From IMG/VR virus record IMGVR_UViG_3300031601_001918, positions 1 to 31,382 of that record: 31,382 nt of DNA; one strand, 5' to 3'. The first letter of the stretch is position 1. Every line of letters starts with the position of its first letter. The notes below the pieces were generated by a model, which saw nothing but the letters and a program-made list of their open reading frames with translations, was not told the origin of the DNA and did not search any database. Origin of the DNA: a virus. The translations under genes were made by a program, and so were the position numbers. Positions 7,693 through 18,015 of this stretch are shown here, in pieces.

Positions 7693-9627
7693 CTAACCTA
7701 ATAGTTCATCAATTAATCGTCCACGAGAACTACTTTCTTTCAATTTTGAGTCTCTATCACGTAGATATGCGAATGCTTCTGTATTCAAACTAGGCATGTC
7801 GTCTACTCTATTTGCATCATCAATTATAGCATTAATTTTCTTAATATCTTCAGCTGATGATACAACTTTTATATTAGATTTTGTAGGCATAGGACTAATT
7901 TTGAACTTATTTCTTAAACATTTTCCAAAGTGCAAAGCTCATCTAAATACTAAGTATGACATTAAATTATCATCATGAGCACCATCAGCATGTTCAATCT
8001 TTCCATTTTTCTTTGTTTGTAGATCTGCAATATCTTGATATAACTTGTGTGATACAATTTTGTCATATTCAAATTCAACGATATTAGGAAGTATGTCAAA
8101 CATCTCTCGTCTTGTTTTTGTATTTGTATCTACACCATATACAATATTTTTAGTTTTTCTACGAACAACGAATCCATCTTTTTCAGTCTTTTCACCCATT
8201 GTAACACGTTCTTCACGTACCATTCTAGGTTCTACAATTCTATCTTTCATAAGGTTATGTAAAATATTTAGTCCATATGAGTTACGTTCTATAATTAAAA
8301 TTGCATTTCTAAACCAAGTAACCATTAATTCTTTGATTAGTAATCTAAATGCATCAGTATCAATTTTATTACTTCTAAAGTCTCCAACTATTCTAAAATC
8401 ATCAGGTGCGATAATTGAAATAGCTGAGCTATCATTACTTAAACCACCACCAACATCACATGAAATGATATAGTTTGTTCTTAAGTCTGGTTTCTCATAG
8501 AAATCTATTGCATAACCATTTACAAAAATTGTAGTAATTGCAGGTCTAACAAATGATGCTATTTTTTCTAGTTGATCTTCTTTAAATACTGATGTATCTG
8601 TAGATCGTGGCCATACTAATAACAAGTCACGTTTAATTTTAACCATGTTTCCTTGCATTAAACGAACTTGTGTATTAAGTCATTTTTCACTCTTTCCAAG
8701 TTCTGTATAAGTAAATTGCACATATAAGAAGTCATTTTCTGAATTTTTTTCAATATAGTCATCAAGTTCTTCAATACTCATATCAAAGCATTCAAGTTTT
8801 CACTCAGCAGCTTGTTCTTTAAATGCATAAGCGTACCCACCTTGTCTAGTATCTTTATTATTTGGTGTTGTTGTAATTGTAATTCCATAAGGAACTCCAT
8901 TTGCTTTTGCACTTGCTTTTGCTGCAGATCATGCAGGTAATGCTGCTTCATAGATAATTTTGTTACGAGCTAGGAATGCAAATTCATCAAAATAGATATT
9001 AGATGTGGTCATACCACGGCCTAGTTTATCGGCACTTTCATCACTATTTGCAGCTGGCATTGCTTTTAATGTATTATTTCTATTGTAAAAAAGCTTTTCT
9101 TCAATATTATCTCGATCTTTCTTATGAGATATCATGCTAACTAACCATTGAGGCAGTCTTTCTTTGATATCTCTGAATCTCTTTAATGCGCCTTTGCTGT
9201 CTTTAAACTCTTTATTTGAATAAATAATATTTGTATTCGTACTAGCAAATAATAGAATCCAGCTATCGTATACTATTTCACCAATAGTTTTTCCGTGCTG
9301 TCTAGGAAGTACTGTTATTTGATTTTTATTTCTTCATTTTATATAAGACATTGATAAGTTTCCTAGATTCAGCAAATACGAAATACCTTCGATTTTTCCT
9401 GGCACTGGTATTCTTACAACTTCTCTTAAATAATACCAAATATTATTTGTAACCTCTTCAAATATTTGGATCTTTTCTGAATCACTTAAATTCTTAGAAT
9501 GTGGATCTAAGCCTTGTATATGTGTATTATAAAGTGTAAGCATGAACTTGTTATTCTTTACATTTCTTCGTCTAAGTATAACAGATCCCTTTAAAAATGA
9601 TTTGTTTTTGGTCTTTATATCGTACAT
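7693..9627 (-). CDS. terL: Terminase large subunit, TGA read as Trp
   Basis: The 644-aa packaging motor: an ATPase that pumps DNA through the portal plus a nuclease that cuts the concatemer. Seen directly: Walker A LPRQHGKT (107-114), Walker B IYFDE (211-215), coupling motif TTTPN (252-256), and RNase H-type nuclease acidic residues Asp391 (ISCDVGGG), Glu447 (ILIIERNSYG) and the pair Asp552-Asp553 (GAHDDNL). Five in-frame TGA codons (9334, 8929, 8800, 8680, 7939) must encode Trp; with the standard code the gene breaks into fragments that split ATPase from nuclease. TGG is also used five times. Start ATG 9627 has AGAAGGAGAG and a promoter 33 bases upstream, divergent from the tail sheath. Ends in TAG. 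Confidence 0.97.
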
Positions 9628-9659
9628 AATTTACTCTCCTTCTTTAGGTTCTCTTCATA

Positions 9660-9671
9660 TAATTATTTGTT
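9660..9671 (-). promoter_or_regulatory. AACA-N6-TA promoter of terL
   Basis: On the minus strand AACA-AATAAT-TA followed by TATGAAGAG, 33 bases before the terminase ATG. It pairs with the divergent sheath promoter 22 bases away. Confidence 0.7.
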
Positions 9672-9692
9672 AAATAATAGTAATGCTTATTA

Positions 9693-9704
9693 AACAATAA
9701 ATTA
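9693..9704 (+). promoter_or_regulatory. AACA-N6-TA promoter of tail sheath/tube
   Basis: AACA-ATAAAT-TA followed by TATAGACG, 45 bases before ATG 9749. It exactly matches the minus-strand copies, so sheath and terminase are probably transcribed at the same time by the same polymerase. Confidence 0.7.
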
Positions 9705-9748
9705 TATAGACGATTAAAAAAGTTAAATTTAATAAAGGAGGAAATAAT

Positions 9749-11470
9749 ATGGCAACTATTAACAAAATTTATCCTCATGTTCAAGTAACTACAACAGCAT
9801 TAGCGAGAACTTATGCTCAAGCAGTTGAAAGTGGGGCTACAACTCTTTTTGTTCCTTTTTATTCAAAAAAAGGTCTAAATAATGAGGTACAAAAGATTTA
9901 TAACTTAAACCAATTTATAACTGAATATGGAAATCCAGATTTTGATTATCAAGGACGCGGTGTTTTAAATATATACAATTGGTTATCTGCAGGTGGAGCG
10001 ATTTATGCTCTAAGATTAACAGCTCCAGATGCTGTAAAAGCTACTGATGCAACTACAGCTTTCGGTGACGGAAACATGGTTGTAACTGCTAAATATCCTG
10101 GTGCATACTACAATGATATAAGCTTATTTATAACTGAAAGTAATTATTCAACAGATATTGTAAAATATGCAGACGTTCAAATTCTTTTAGATGGTTCTAG
10201 AATAACATCTCTTTACAGAGTAAAATATGCAGAATTCGCAACATTAGTATCTTCTACAGGTTATGTTGATGTAACAATAACAAGTGCTGCTTTAGAGACT
10301 GATTATATTACATTTATTACCGCAGCTGGAGATACAGGAACTACAGTTACATTAATAAGTGGTTCTGATGGAACTTTTACTTTTGAAGACACTCTTCAAA
10401 GATTCTTTGGTTCTGTTACAACTGAATTAACTTCAACAACTAGTGGAGTGTTAACTACAACAGTTCCATTTCCAGTTGATAATGATGATTATCTTGCATT
10501 AAATTGGAGTATTGGAGATTCTATTAATATTACAAGTACAGCTCTTACTTCAACAGCTGTTATTACTAATTATGTTTCTGGTACTTTAACAGTTTTGGCT
10601 GTAGGAACTGAAGCAATAACTACTGCTGCTGATTGGACTTTAAGTTTTAATACAGAAGATGATATTTATATTTCAGCTGAAAAAATTATATCAAATAAAC
10701 TTGAATTACCTATTGATGTGTTCTTAGATCCAGGTTATTCTCAAGCTTCAAAAGCCTTAATCAAAGATTTTGCAGAAGATTTTAGAGACGATATATTCTT
10801 CTATTTCTCAGAAGTTGATTTTTCAACATATGAAAGTGGAAGCTTTGAAGGTGCTCTTGTATTTGAAGGTACTTCAAATTCTGAAATTAACCAAGCAATT
10901 TATACTCAAAAATTTATAGTTGAAGACATTATTTCAGATACAAATTTATGGGTTGCACCTACGTATTTCTTAGCTTCATTATTACCATATAATGATAGAA
11001 TTTATGGATTACAATGGCCAACAGCTGGTTTAACTCGTGGAGTTTTAACAGGTGTAGATGGAATTAACATAAATCCAACATCAGCTAAAAAAACTTCAAA
11101 TATCTTAGCAAAAATAAATTATGTAGAAAAAGATTCTCGTGGTTATACATTTATGGCACAATTAACTGGAGAACTTGAAAATACAGCTTTACAATATATT
11201 AGTAATGTAAGAGTTGTAAATAGAATAGTTAGAGATCTTGAAAATCTTGGACGTGAATATTTATTCGAATTCAATGATGCAACAACTTTAACAAATATGA
11301 GAAACGCATTAACTCGTTATACTGACGAATGGATTCAAAACAGAACATTGGAATATGCAGTGGTTCAAGTTGAAAAAGATGAGTATTCAGATGAAAGAGT
11401 AAATGTAAACTTAACAATTAAATTTGTAGGAATTATCGATGTTATTTCAATCGATATTACAATAGAGTAA
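9749..11470 (+). CDS. Contractile tail sheath protein
   Basis: A 573-aa sheath subunit that polymerises around the tail tube and contracts on injection. The C-terminal ~280 residues show the conserved Phage_sheath_1 (PF04984) pattern: EGALVFEGTSNSEINQ, DTNLWVAPTYFLASLLPYND, NISNVRVVNRIV-type helix, and a C-terminal NLTIKFVGIIDVISIDITIE strand, as expected for the arm that links neighbouring subunits. The N-terminus (about 10-80) has the usual AVESGATTLFVPFYSKKG and WLSAGGAIYALRL. Residues about 90-290 are a Thr/Val/Ser-rich insertion, probably a surface domain. Strong ribosome site AAAGGAGG. All six Trp are TGG. The tube gene follows 17 bases later. Confidence 0.95.
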   Translation: MATINKIYPHVQVTTTALARTYAQAVESGATTLFVPFYSKKGLNNEVQKIYNLNQFITEYGNPDFDYQGRGVLNIYNWLSAGGAIYALRLTAPDAVKATDATTAFGDGNMVVTAKYPGAYYNDISLFITESNYSTDIVKYADVQILLDGSRITSLYRVKYAEFATLVSSTGYVDVTITSAALETDYITFITAAGDTGTTVTLISGSDGTFTFEDTLQRFFGSVTTELTSTTSGVLTTTVPFPVDNDDYLALNWSIGDSINITSTALTSTAVITNYVSGTLTVLAVGTEAITTAADWTLSFNTEDDIYISAEKIISNKLELPIDVFLDPGYSQASKALIKDFAEDFRDDIFFYFSEVDFSTYESGSFEGALVFEGTSNSEINQAIYTQKFIVEDIISDTNLWVAPTYFLASLLPYNDRIYGLQWPTAGLTRGVLTGVDGININPTSAKKTSNILAKINYVEKDSRGYTFMAQLTGELENTALQYISNVRVVNRIVRDLENLGREYLFEFNDATTLTNMRNALTRYTDEWIQNRTLEYAVVQVEKDEYSDERVNVNLTIKFVGIIDVISIDITIE

Positions 11471-11487
11471 GGAAGGAGAGATAAATT

Positions 11488-12306
11488 ATGGCACAAAACA
11501 TTAGAAGAACGATTCTTACTGACTTAGAAACGATCAAAGGTGCAGATAGTACTTTCTTTACTGGTATTGACGACCTTATCAAATTAAACCAAGATCCAAT
11601 TGTTACTGGATATTCATATATCTTTTGGTTACAACTTCCTTCATGGTTTGAAAAAGATCCTGATTTAAAATATTTCAAAACAATAACTGAAAAGAACTTC
11701 CGTTCATTCCAAGGACTTACTGAAATGACTATGAACACACAAGAACATATAACAGGATTTGGTGGAGCTACATACGATGTAGTTACTGGTATTACTAAAG
11801 GAAACACTGACTTTACGTTAGCACATAAAGAATTCTCAGGAATGCCTATTAGAAAAATGTATCAAAAATGGGTATCTTATATTAGAGATCCAAGAACTGG
11901 TATAGCAATTTATCCAAAATTATTTGGAGTAGACTATGGTGCAAGAAATCATACAGGTCAATTAATGTATATCATGGTTCGTCCAGATGCAAACAATACT
12001 GATAAAGAAATTGTTGAATTCGCAGCAGTTTATACAAATGTATTTCCAACTGCAATTCCAATTGGAGAACTTAACTTTGAATTAGGAACTCAAGACTCAC
12101 CAATTATCACGATTCCTTATAAAGGATTCATGGAAACTGGTCCTGATATTGAAATTTATGCTAAAAAACTATTAAAAGAAAAAATTCTTAAAGTTACAGA
12201 TGGTGGAAATGGAATACCATTATTAGATTCTTATGCGTCTGATACAGATATTACATCACTATTAAATGTAGGTCTTTTAAAAGATATCTATAATCCAACA
12301 GAATAA
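11488..12306 (+). CDS. Tail tube protein
   Basis: A 272-aa protein directly after the sheath, the standard order for myophages. Residues about 40-215 have the tube-like beta fold: YSYIFWLQLPSWFEKD, SFQGLTEMTMNTQEHITGFGG, GNTDFTLAHKEFSGMPIRKM, then VYTNVFPTAIPIGELNFELG, resembling T4 gp19-type tubes (family link by pattern, not by search). Ribosome site AAGGAGAG before ATG 11488. The C-terminal ~55 residues are an extension. Three TGG Trp and no TGA. The unit ends in a strong hairpin seven bases after the stop. Confidence 0.9.
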   Translation: MAQNIRRTILTDLETIKGADSTFFTGIDDLIKLNQDPIVTGYSYIFWLQLPSWFEKDPDLKYFKTITEKNFRSFQGLTEMTMNTQEHITGFGGATYDVVTGITKGNTDFTLAHKEFSGMPIRKMYQKWVSYIRDPRTGIAIYPKLFGVDYGARNHTGQLMYIMVRPDANNTDKEIVEFAAVYTNVFPTAIPIGELNFELGTQDSPIITIPYKGFMETGPDIEIYAKKLLKEKILKVTDGGNGIPLLDSYASDTDITSLLNVGLLKDIYNPTE

Positions 12307-12312
12307 TAAATA

Positions 12313-12338
12313 AAAGAATAACCTTAGGGTTATTCTTT
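12313..12338 (+). terminator. Terminator of sheath/tube unit
   Basis: An 11-bp perfect stem AAAGAATAACC / GGTTATTCTTT with loop TTAG, followed by GTTTTTTG. The stem sequence is the same as that of the terminator at 12718-12744. Confidence 0.9.
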
Positions 12339-12355
12339 GTTTTTTGAGCCTTTTT

Positions 12356-12367
12356 AATAATATATTA
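12356..12367 (+). promoter_or_regulatory. Probable degenerate promoter (AATA-N6-TA)
   Basis: AATA-ATATAT-TA followed by TAATTATGAAA, 24 bases before ATG 12391, right after a terminator. It differs from the shared element by one base in the AACA box. Confidence 0.35.
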
Positions 12368-12390
12368 TAATTATGAAATGGAGGGCTATG

Positions 12391-12726
12391 ATGAAATTAT
12401 ATAAATATTTAATCAAAATTATTGGTAGAAATAAAGACGGGTTTTATAATAGAACTATAGTAAAAACATCTAGAAATTATTTTGATGTTAACGATGATGT
12501 TCGAGTAACTATAAAAGATACCAAATATAGAGGCCACATACAAAAATTAATTGGAATTAACTTTGGTTCTCAACGACAAGGAATGCGTTTGTCTATATTA
12601 GAAACTGTTGAACCTTGGGCTAATCACAAAATATTTAAGGATATTGAACAAGTTCAATATGGCCATAATGAATGGGCTTTATTAAATTATTCAAATTCAT
12701 GTCCTGATATATTTAATAAAGAATAA
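12391..12726 (+). CDS. Unknown 111-aa protein
   Basis: Start ATG 12391 is chosen because GGAGGG lies five bases upstream; in-frame ATGs at 12373 and 12388 are before or too close to that site. Small, mixed alpha/beta protein with a basic N-terminus (MKLYKYLIKIIGRNKDGFYN), a likely beta-barrel part (DDVRVTIKDTKYRGHIQKL) and a polar tail (YSNSCPDIFNKE). Two TGG Trp. No family is recognised. It forms its own unit between two terminators with identical stems. The TAA lies in the 5' arm of the second one. Confidence 0.75.
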   Translation: MKLYKYLIKIIGRNKDGFYNRTIVKTSRNYFDVNDDVRVTIKDTKYRGHIQKLIGINFGSQRQGMRLSILETVEPWANHKIFKDIEQVQYGHNEWALLNYSNSCPDIFNKE

Positions 12727-12744
12727 CCATAAAGGTTATTCTTT
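12718..12744. terminator. Convergent bidirectional terminator
   Basis: Stem AAAGAATAACC / GGTTATTCTTT with a 5-base loop, T-runs on the plus side and A/T-rich on the other. It lies between the converging stops at 12726 and 12750 and repeats the stem of 12313-12338. Confidence 0.88.
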
Positions 12745-12749
12745 TTTTA

Positions 12750-15101
12750 TTACATTCCTGCATAAGGATCTAGTGGATCTCCTTTAGGATTCTTAATATC
12801 TTCTTTGACTGCATCAAGCCTAACGTCTTCAGCGTATTCTTTAAATTTTTCCCAATCAAGTCCTGGTACTAAATCTTGAAGTATTCGTGATTTAAGTTTT
12901 AAACGTTTTGGTTCATCAAGTCCCTGTGCATCTGGTGGGAATAATTGACTAGCTGCAATATCTGCAACACCATCAGCAATTTGAAGTTGGTCTGTAAGAT
13001 TCGTTATGTTTAACGTTGCTGGTGATGGGAATTTTACTTTAATATCTTTAATGTTAATAAAGTCTAAAGTTTCTGATTCACCATTATCAGTAAATTTATA
13101 TTCATTTTGGTATAAACGTCTATAAAGTTTTGTAAATGGAGCTGTAAAGCGTTTTTGATATTTAATTACATTACGAACAAAGTTAGCATTTTGAGCACTT
13201 AATGTACGAGCAAAATCCACTTCTTTAGTTGCATCAATTAATGTTCTTGGAACACCAATTCCAGAAAGCATTGAGTCTTTAAGGAACTCAACAAAATCAT
13301 TGTTCATATCAATATCCATACCTTGAAGAGTATCAATTTCAATTGGTTTTTCACCATTGATTGTTGGGATATAGTAGTCATCAAAACGACCTGGTGTAAG
13401 GTTTAATATAGTATTAATCTCACCCATTGAATCCATCTTGAATTCTTTAGTTTTAATATCATGTATAACTTTAGATATTCCTTGTTCATAATCTGCATCC
13501 GCTCCAACGTCTACATAAAATACACGTTTGTCATGAGCTCTACCCATTTTAATCAGTAACATATTAATTAGAATTGCCATATATAATTTTGCAAAGAATA
13601 CAACTTTTCTATATAATGCTGGAACCTTAAATGCGATAATTTCATCAGGTGCGAAATATGTCATTTTAATATCTTTTTTAATAATATAATCTTGTCGTAC
13701 TAAGTTGAAAATAAAGTCTTTGAATTCTTTATTATGTCTTACAAAGTCCTTATTAATTTTTTTAGATAATACATCTAAGAACACTTTTGAAATTAGATGA
13801 ACTTTTGCGTCTGATACACCAGATGCTGAAAGTGTACTTGATGTTGGTGTGAATTTTGTATTGTTTGTAGTAACAATGTTTGATCCCATGTTTACAGGAT
13901 TAAGAACTTCTCTACCACTACTACTTCCTAAATAACTCATATTCGGCATGCTTGTTGCGCCTACATCTTCAAATACATAGTATCCATATACGATATTGTC
14001 AATTTTTAATTCAACAACTCTAGATGCATCTAGTAGCCTTACAGATGAGCCATTGACAAACATCGGTTTTTCATCGTCTCTGTGATCTTTTGGTTTTTTA
14101 AGACTGTTCTTTGGAAGATCATGCATTTGAGCCTCTTGTAGTATATATCGCTCTGCTGAGATTCGTTCTAATAGCAATTCCTTTTTAGAACCAATATGAA
14201 CATTCTGATTAATAAGCCCAGATACCCATTCTTTAATTGATTCTTCGTTTATAAGTTCATCATCTTCTTTAAAGCCTTCAACCATTGAACTAAAAGATTC
14301 TGTTAAAATTTCGGTATTGTACTCTTCAGTATAAACATCCTCTTTATTAACATCAATATTTATAGTGTCTAAATCAAAAAATGCAAGAGTTTCTTCATTC
14401 AATGCTCGTCCACTATTGTTAATAATAGGGTCATTTAACATTACATCTAGTTCTTCTTCTAATGAAAGAACAGCAAGATATTGATCACCATAAACTAGAG
14501 CTTCTCCGATAATTTCATCAGCAAGATCGTCTATTTCATATTTTACAGTTATATCTTCCAATTGTCCTTCGATAGTATCTTTAACATTTTCGTCTAATTC
14601 ATTATCATATTGAATATTAAATATCATTTTAGTAAAATCATCAGGACTCATAATGTTATCTTTATAAGTATCTAGTGCTTGAGCTGCTTCGGGAATATGT
14701 GTATAAATAGCTTTGTAGTTATTATAATTAATAATTCTACCAGCTTCTTGAGTCATCATTGCATTAACTGCATCAAAATCAAGATCTGACATATATTTTT
14801 TAAATGCCCGCTTAGGATTTGCTTTGAAATCATCTTGTTTTTTCTTATCAAGCTTGTCTTTCTTAAATTCAGCAAAGGCTGACGCAAAATTTATCTCATT
14901 AAAATAATCAATAACTTTGCCATTAGAAGTTTGACTTCCATATTTTTCAGATGTAGATACCATGGTTTGTTTGATAATATCTTTTAAATTATCTGATTCC
15001 ATTCCTAGGTCTCGCCCTATTCCATAAACTCCTAGGGTTGATTTGTTTTCTATATCTGTTAAGACTCTTTTTTGTGCTCCATATTTTTTATTTTCAGCCA
15101 T
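12750..15101 (-). CDS. Portal protein
   Basis: A 783-aa portal, the dodecameric ring at the special head vertex through which DNA is packaged and ejected, and the docking site of the terminase. Support: the C-terminal clip/stem region 613-664 reads SGIGVPRTLIDATKEVDFAR then QNANFVRNVIKYQKRFTAPF, the typical pattern of T4 gp20-like portals, followed by the TLNITNLTDQLQIADGVAD helix. The N-terminal ~200 residues are a long acidic/basic helical extension, and the total is far longer than T4 gp20. Start ATG 15101 has GAAAGGATGTGAG; an in-frame ATG at 15113 (reached only through a TGA) has no spacing for a ribosome site. Two TGG Trp, no TGA. Last gene of the run from 21967. Confidence 0.9.
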   Translation of the reverse strand: MAENKKYGAQKRVLTDIENKSTLGVYGIGRDLGMESDNLKDIIKQTMVSTSEKYGSQTSNGKVIDYFNEINFASAFAEFKKDKLDKKKQDDFKANPKRAFKKYMSDLDFDAVNAMMTQEAGRIINYNNYKAIYTHIPEAAQALDTYKDNIMSPDDFTKMIFNIQYDNELDENVKDTIEGQLEDITVKYEIDDLADEIIGEALVYGDQYLAVLSLEEELDVMLNDPIINNSGRALNEETLAFFDLDTINIDVNKEDVYTEEYNTEILTESFSSMVEGFKEDDELINEESIKEWVSGLINQNVHIGSKKELLLERISAERYILQEAQMHDLPKNSLKKPKDHRDDEKPMFVNGSSVRLLDASRVVELKIDNIVYGYYVFEDVGATSMPNMSYLGSSSGREVLNPVNMGSNIVTTNNTKFTPTSSTLSASGVSDAKVHLISKVFLDVLSKKINKDFVRHNKEFKDFIFNLVRQDYIIKKDIKMTYFAPDEIIAFKVPALYRKVVFFAKLYMAILINMLLIKMGRAHDKRVFYVDVGADADYEQGISKVIHDIKTKEFKMDSMGEINTILNLTPGRFDDYYIPTINGEKPIEIDTLQGMDIDMNNDFVEFLKDSMLSGIGVPRTLIDATKEVDFARTLSAQNANFVRNVIKYQKRFTAPFTKLYRRLYQNEYKFTDNGESETLDFINIKDIKVKFPSPATLNITNLTDQLQIADGVADIAASQLFPPDAQGLDEPKRLKLKSRILQDLVPGLDWEKFKEYAEDVRLDAVKEDIKNPKGDPLDPYAGM

Positions 15102-15120
15102 GAAGTCTCACATCCTTTCA

Positions 15121-15912
15121 TTAATTTATTGTACCTTTTATTATTTTATCATAAAAATCTAATATAAAATCATGCGCATTTGCAAAATCAGTATTTTGGT
15201 TTACAGATAAATAATACTTATAATATAATCCAGTAGTACTTGTAAGTATAGAAAGATCTTTTTGACTTTCCACTCCGTTTACTAATTTTCTGTATACTCC
15301 AGTTTGTAGAGCGTTTTCTTTCCTTATAAAGTACTTGTTCGTTACATCATAATTAATTAAAAACGAGTAATGTGCAATTTCTGTTTCTATATATGATATT
15401 TCATTATTTATTTTTGCCATTGAATAAGCATCAAAAGATGCATCTAACGCTTCCATTATAGTTCTATCCGCAGTAACAGTTTCTAAATATATTTTGTCCA
15501 ATTCAGTTTTTACGTTTACTTCATCTTTATAAGATAATCTACTTGAATCACCGTGATAAAGTTTTGGTATATAATCACGTACATATTTTATTGCAGCCAA
15601 AGTAGGAGTGCCACTTAATCCACCTGGAATTTCATAAAGCTCATATTCAAGAATAACCATTTTTTCAAATATATCAGTGTATGTTGAGGTATATGCACTA
15701 ATTATAGCAAGGATAGTCTCAATTGTAGCAGATTCTTTATATAAGATAGCCATTATTAAATCAAATGTATACTTATCTTCTATTATAGTTAGATTCAATA
15801 ATGAACTATAAACGTCTATAGAATCTTCATTTATTACATTATTTAAAAATTCGAACATATAATCTTTCGGAATTTTTTCTTTTATAAGTCGCTGTATATC
15901 TTTATCAGTCAC
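15121..15912 (-). CDS. Unknown 263-aa protein before portal
   Basis: Uses GTG at 15912, immediately after the TAA of the previous gene (TAAGTG), with TTAGGGATGTGA as ribosome site inside that gene. No earlier start is possible in this frame. Helical, acidic, Tyr/Ile/Thr-rich protein (FLNNVINEDSIDVYSSLLNL, then YTSTYTDIFEKMVILEYELY), with a Gly/Pro break at IPGGLSGTPTL. No Trp. Composition matches the three long genes upstream, so it probably belongs to the same virion substructure or assembly pathway. No family is recognised. Confidence 0.75.
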   Translation of the reverse strand: MTDKDIQRLIKEKIPKDYMFEFLNNVINEDSIDVYSSLLNLTIIEDKYTFDLIMAILYKESATIETILAIISAYTSTYTDIFEKMVILEYELYEIPGGLSGTPTLAAIKYVRDYIPKLYHGDSSRLSYKDEVNVKTELDKIYLETVTADRTIMEALDASFDAYSMAKINNEISYIETEIAHYSFLINYDVTNKYFIRKENALQTGVYRKLVNGVESQKDLSILTSTTGLYYKYYLSVNQNTDFANAHDFILDFYDKIIKGTIN

Positions 15913-18003
15913 TTACATCACATCCCTAATTTGTTGTCTTGAATTATGTTTGTCTAATGTATAATTATAAAAATATTTGTACCCATCTAATTCTACTAAG
16001 TAATTAGCGTATGCACTATTTTGTGCATTAGTTGGTATAGAACCATAGTTCTTAAACTCTATATAATCTGTAAAAGACATTATTTTTTCATTAGAAAATA
16101 ATCCAAAGAATAATAAATACAAATCGTAATATTTCAATTTTTTTAGTTGTTCAAAGAATAACCCAGTTGACGCAAATGTTTGTTGTACAAAATTAATAAT
16201 TCTGTAATTACTATACGAATCAGCTGTCACATAAAGTATTTTATTAAATGTATATGTATTGGTACCTAGAAGATAATTTAAATAATTTTTAAATATATCT
16301 GTATACATATTTAAAGATATTGATACTTCATAGTTATTTAAAGCTGCAATTTCAGTTCTAATATCAGGAATAAGTGCAATTAGTGCTGTAAGATAATCAA
16401 AAACACTAGTTCCTACACCAGTAATTCAACCAATATCCACAGCATCTAAATCTAAAATTAATATAGCATTGTCATTAAGTACTTTTGCTAATACATTTTT
16501 AAAGTTTGAAATATATTGTGGGTTTATATATCTAAGTTTATAGTGATTACTTCCAGCTATAGATACTGAATTATTTAAAATAATCATATCTAAATTTTTT
16601 AAAATAGTTGGTATTGTATTTCCGCTTTCATCAAGTACTTTAGTCTTTATACTTGTATTATAGAAACTTGTATAATCATAATCATTATCAAAGTTTTTTC
16701 TTGTAAGAAAATATCTTCTAAAATAATCAGAACTTTCTAATGTATAAGGTACTGGTACTGACATAAGACTATTATAATCCACTATTGTTGGGAATATTTT
16801 TTCCAGCAATTCTTTAGTTTTGGCATCCGTAATAAAATCAAATACGTATGGTGTACTAAATGTATATGGTGTTAAAGTTCCTGATATACTTGTAAAATAA
16901 CTTCCAGTATTAACATATGCGTTTTTAAGATATTCTCCATAATAAATAAAGTCATAAGTGCCATTTAAATCTAAAGCATATTTAAAAATATCTTCAGTGG
17001 TAATATCTAATATAGATGTTAAATTAATATCTAATCCATGTTGAGAATTTCCATAAAAAAGAGTGCTATATTCTGCAACGATATTTGAATGTTTAGCATA
17101 CCGTGAAGGATCTCGTCTTATAAAAGCAGATCGTATATGTGGAGCCATTACTGTCTCAAAATAAGCATTTATAAATTTGTTAGAAGCATAAAATTTAAGT
17201 TGTTCTGGTATAGCTGGATTGTTACAATCATTTAGTACAGATAATGTTGAATTTGTAGTATATGTGAGTGTATCTCCTACAACTCCTAAATAATTATCTA
17301 CAATAACAGTTTCAGATTCATATGGTAATTTATGACTAAATAAAGTTGTAAAAGTTAATGCATCGCCTCAGTCTGTTTCAACTGGATCAACTATATTTGT
17401 TAACGTTGAACTAGCTTCTAGTGTTTTAACAATTGTTTTTAAAAATACATCTACCTCTAAATTATTCACACGTACTTCTGCATAAGGCATTACAATATCA
17501 TCTAAACTACTCATATCCTCTTTTTCAGTAAAGCCATTATCAACTAAAGACTCTATATTTTCATAAAAATTAGAAAATAATGAATCAAATTTAAGCATGT
17601 ATTCATTTTCTCTAGATAAGTATCTAAGAAGGTATTCAGTTCTTGTATAGAATGGCATGTTTAGCATTTTTATAATTTCATCTATAGATGCAATATTTTC
17701 CCTTAATAAATATATTATTGACATAAAATGAATGCGTTCCATAGTTAAAAGTACTGGAACTTCGTCCATGTGCTCTTTAAATTTTGATGCTATAAGACTT
17801 TGTATATTGTCATAAGTCATTATTTTAGGTTGATTAATACCAAGCTTTTCAAAAAATTCTAAAAGTTGTGCCGTATCAGATGTATATAATTGCACATTTG
17901 CTTCGTCATATTCGCTTCCACTAAAAGTTATTAATTTCTTTTTTAAAGACTTACCCGTTATATAACGTTGTTGTCCTACTTTACTTTCATAAATAAAAGG
18001 CAT
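15913..18003 (-). CDS. Unknown 696-aa protein, TGA read as Trp
   Basis: Continuous from ATG 18003, behind a perfect GGAGGTG ribosome site, to TAA 15913 only with TGA = Trp at 212 (17368) and 526 (16426). With the standard code it would fall into three pieces, of which the middle part between 17149 and 17367 would have no start. It contains no TGG Trp at all. Sequence is rich in Tyr, Asn, Asp, Leu and Ser, helical at the N-terminus and mixed later (GTLTPYTFSTPYVFDFITDA). No signal peptide, membrane segment, enzyme motif or repeat seen. Position in the portal operon and composition suggest a large virion protein, but that is inference. Confidence 0.88.
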
Positions 18004-18015
18004 ATCGGCACCTCC

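Noticed and set aside
8045-8473. 142-codon plus-strand frame inside terL
   Set aside because: It is antisense to conserved nuclease-domain sequence and has no ribosome site or promoter element.
7693-9627. Terminase as a pseudogene or intron-split gene
   Set aside because: All ATPase and nuclease motifs are intact and in one frame. The only interruptions are TGA codons, which recur at Trp-compatible sites in many other genes.
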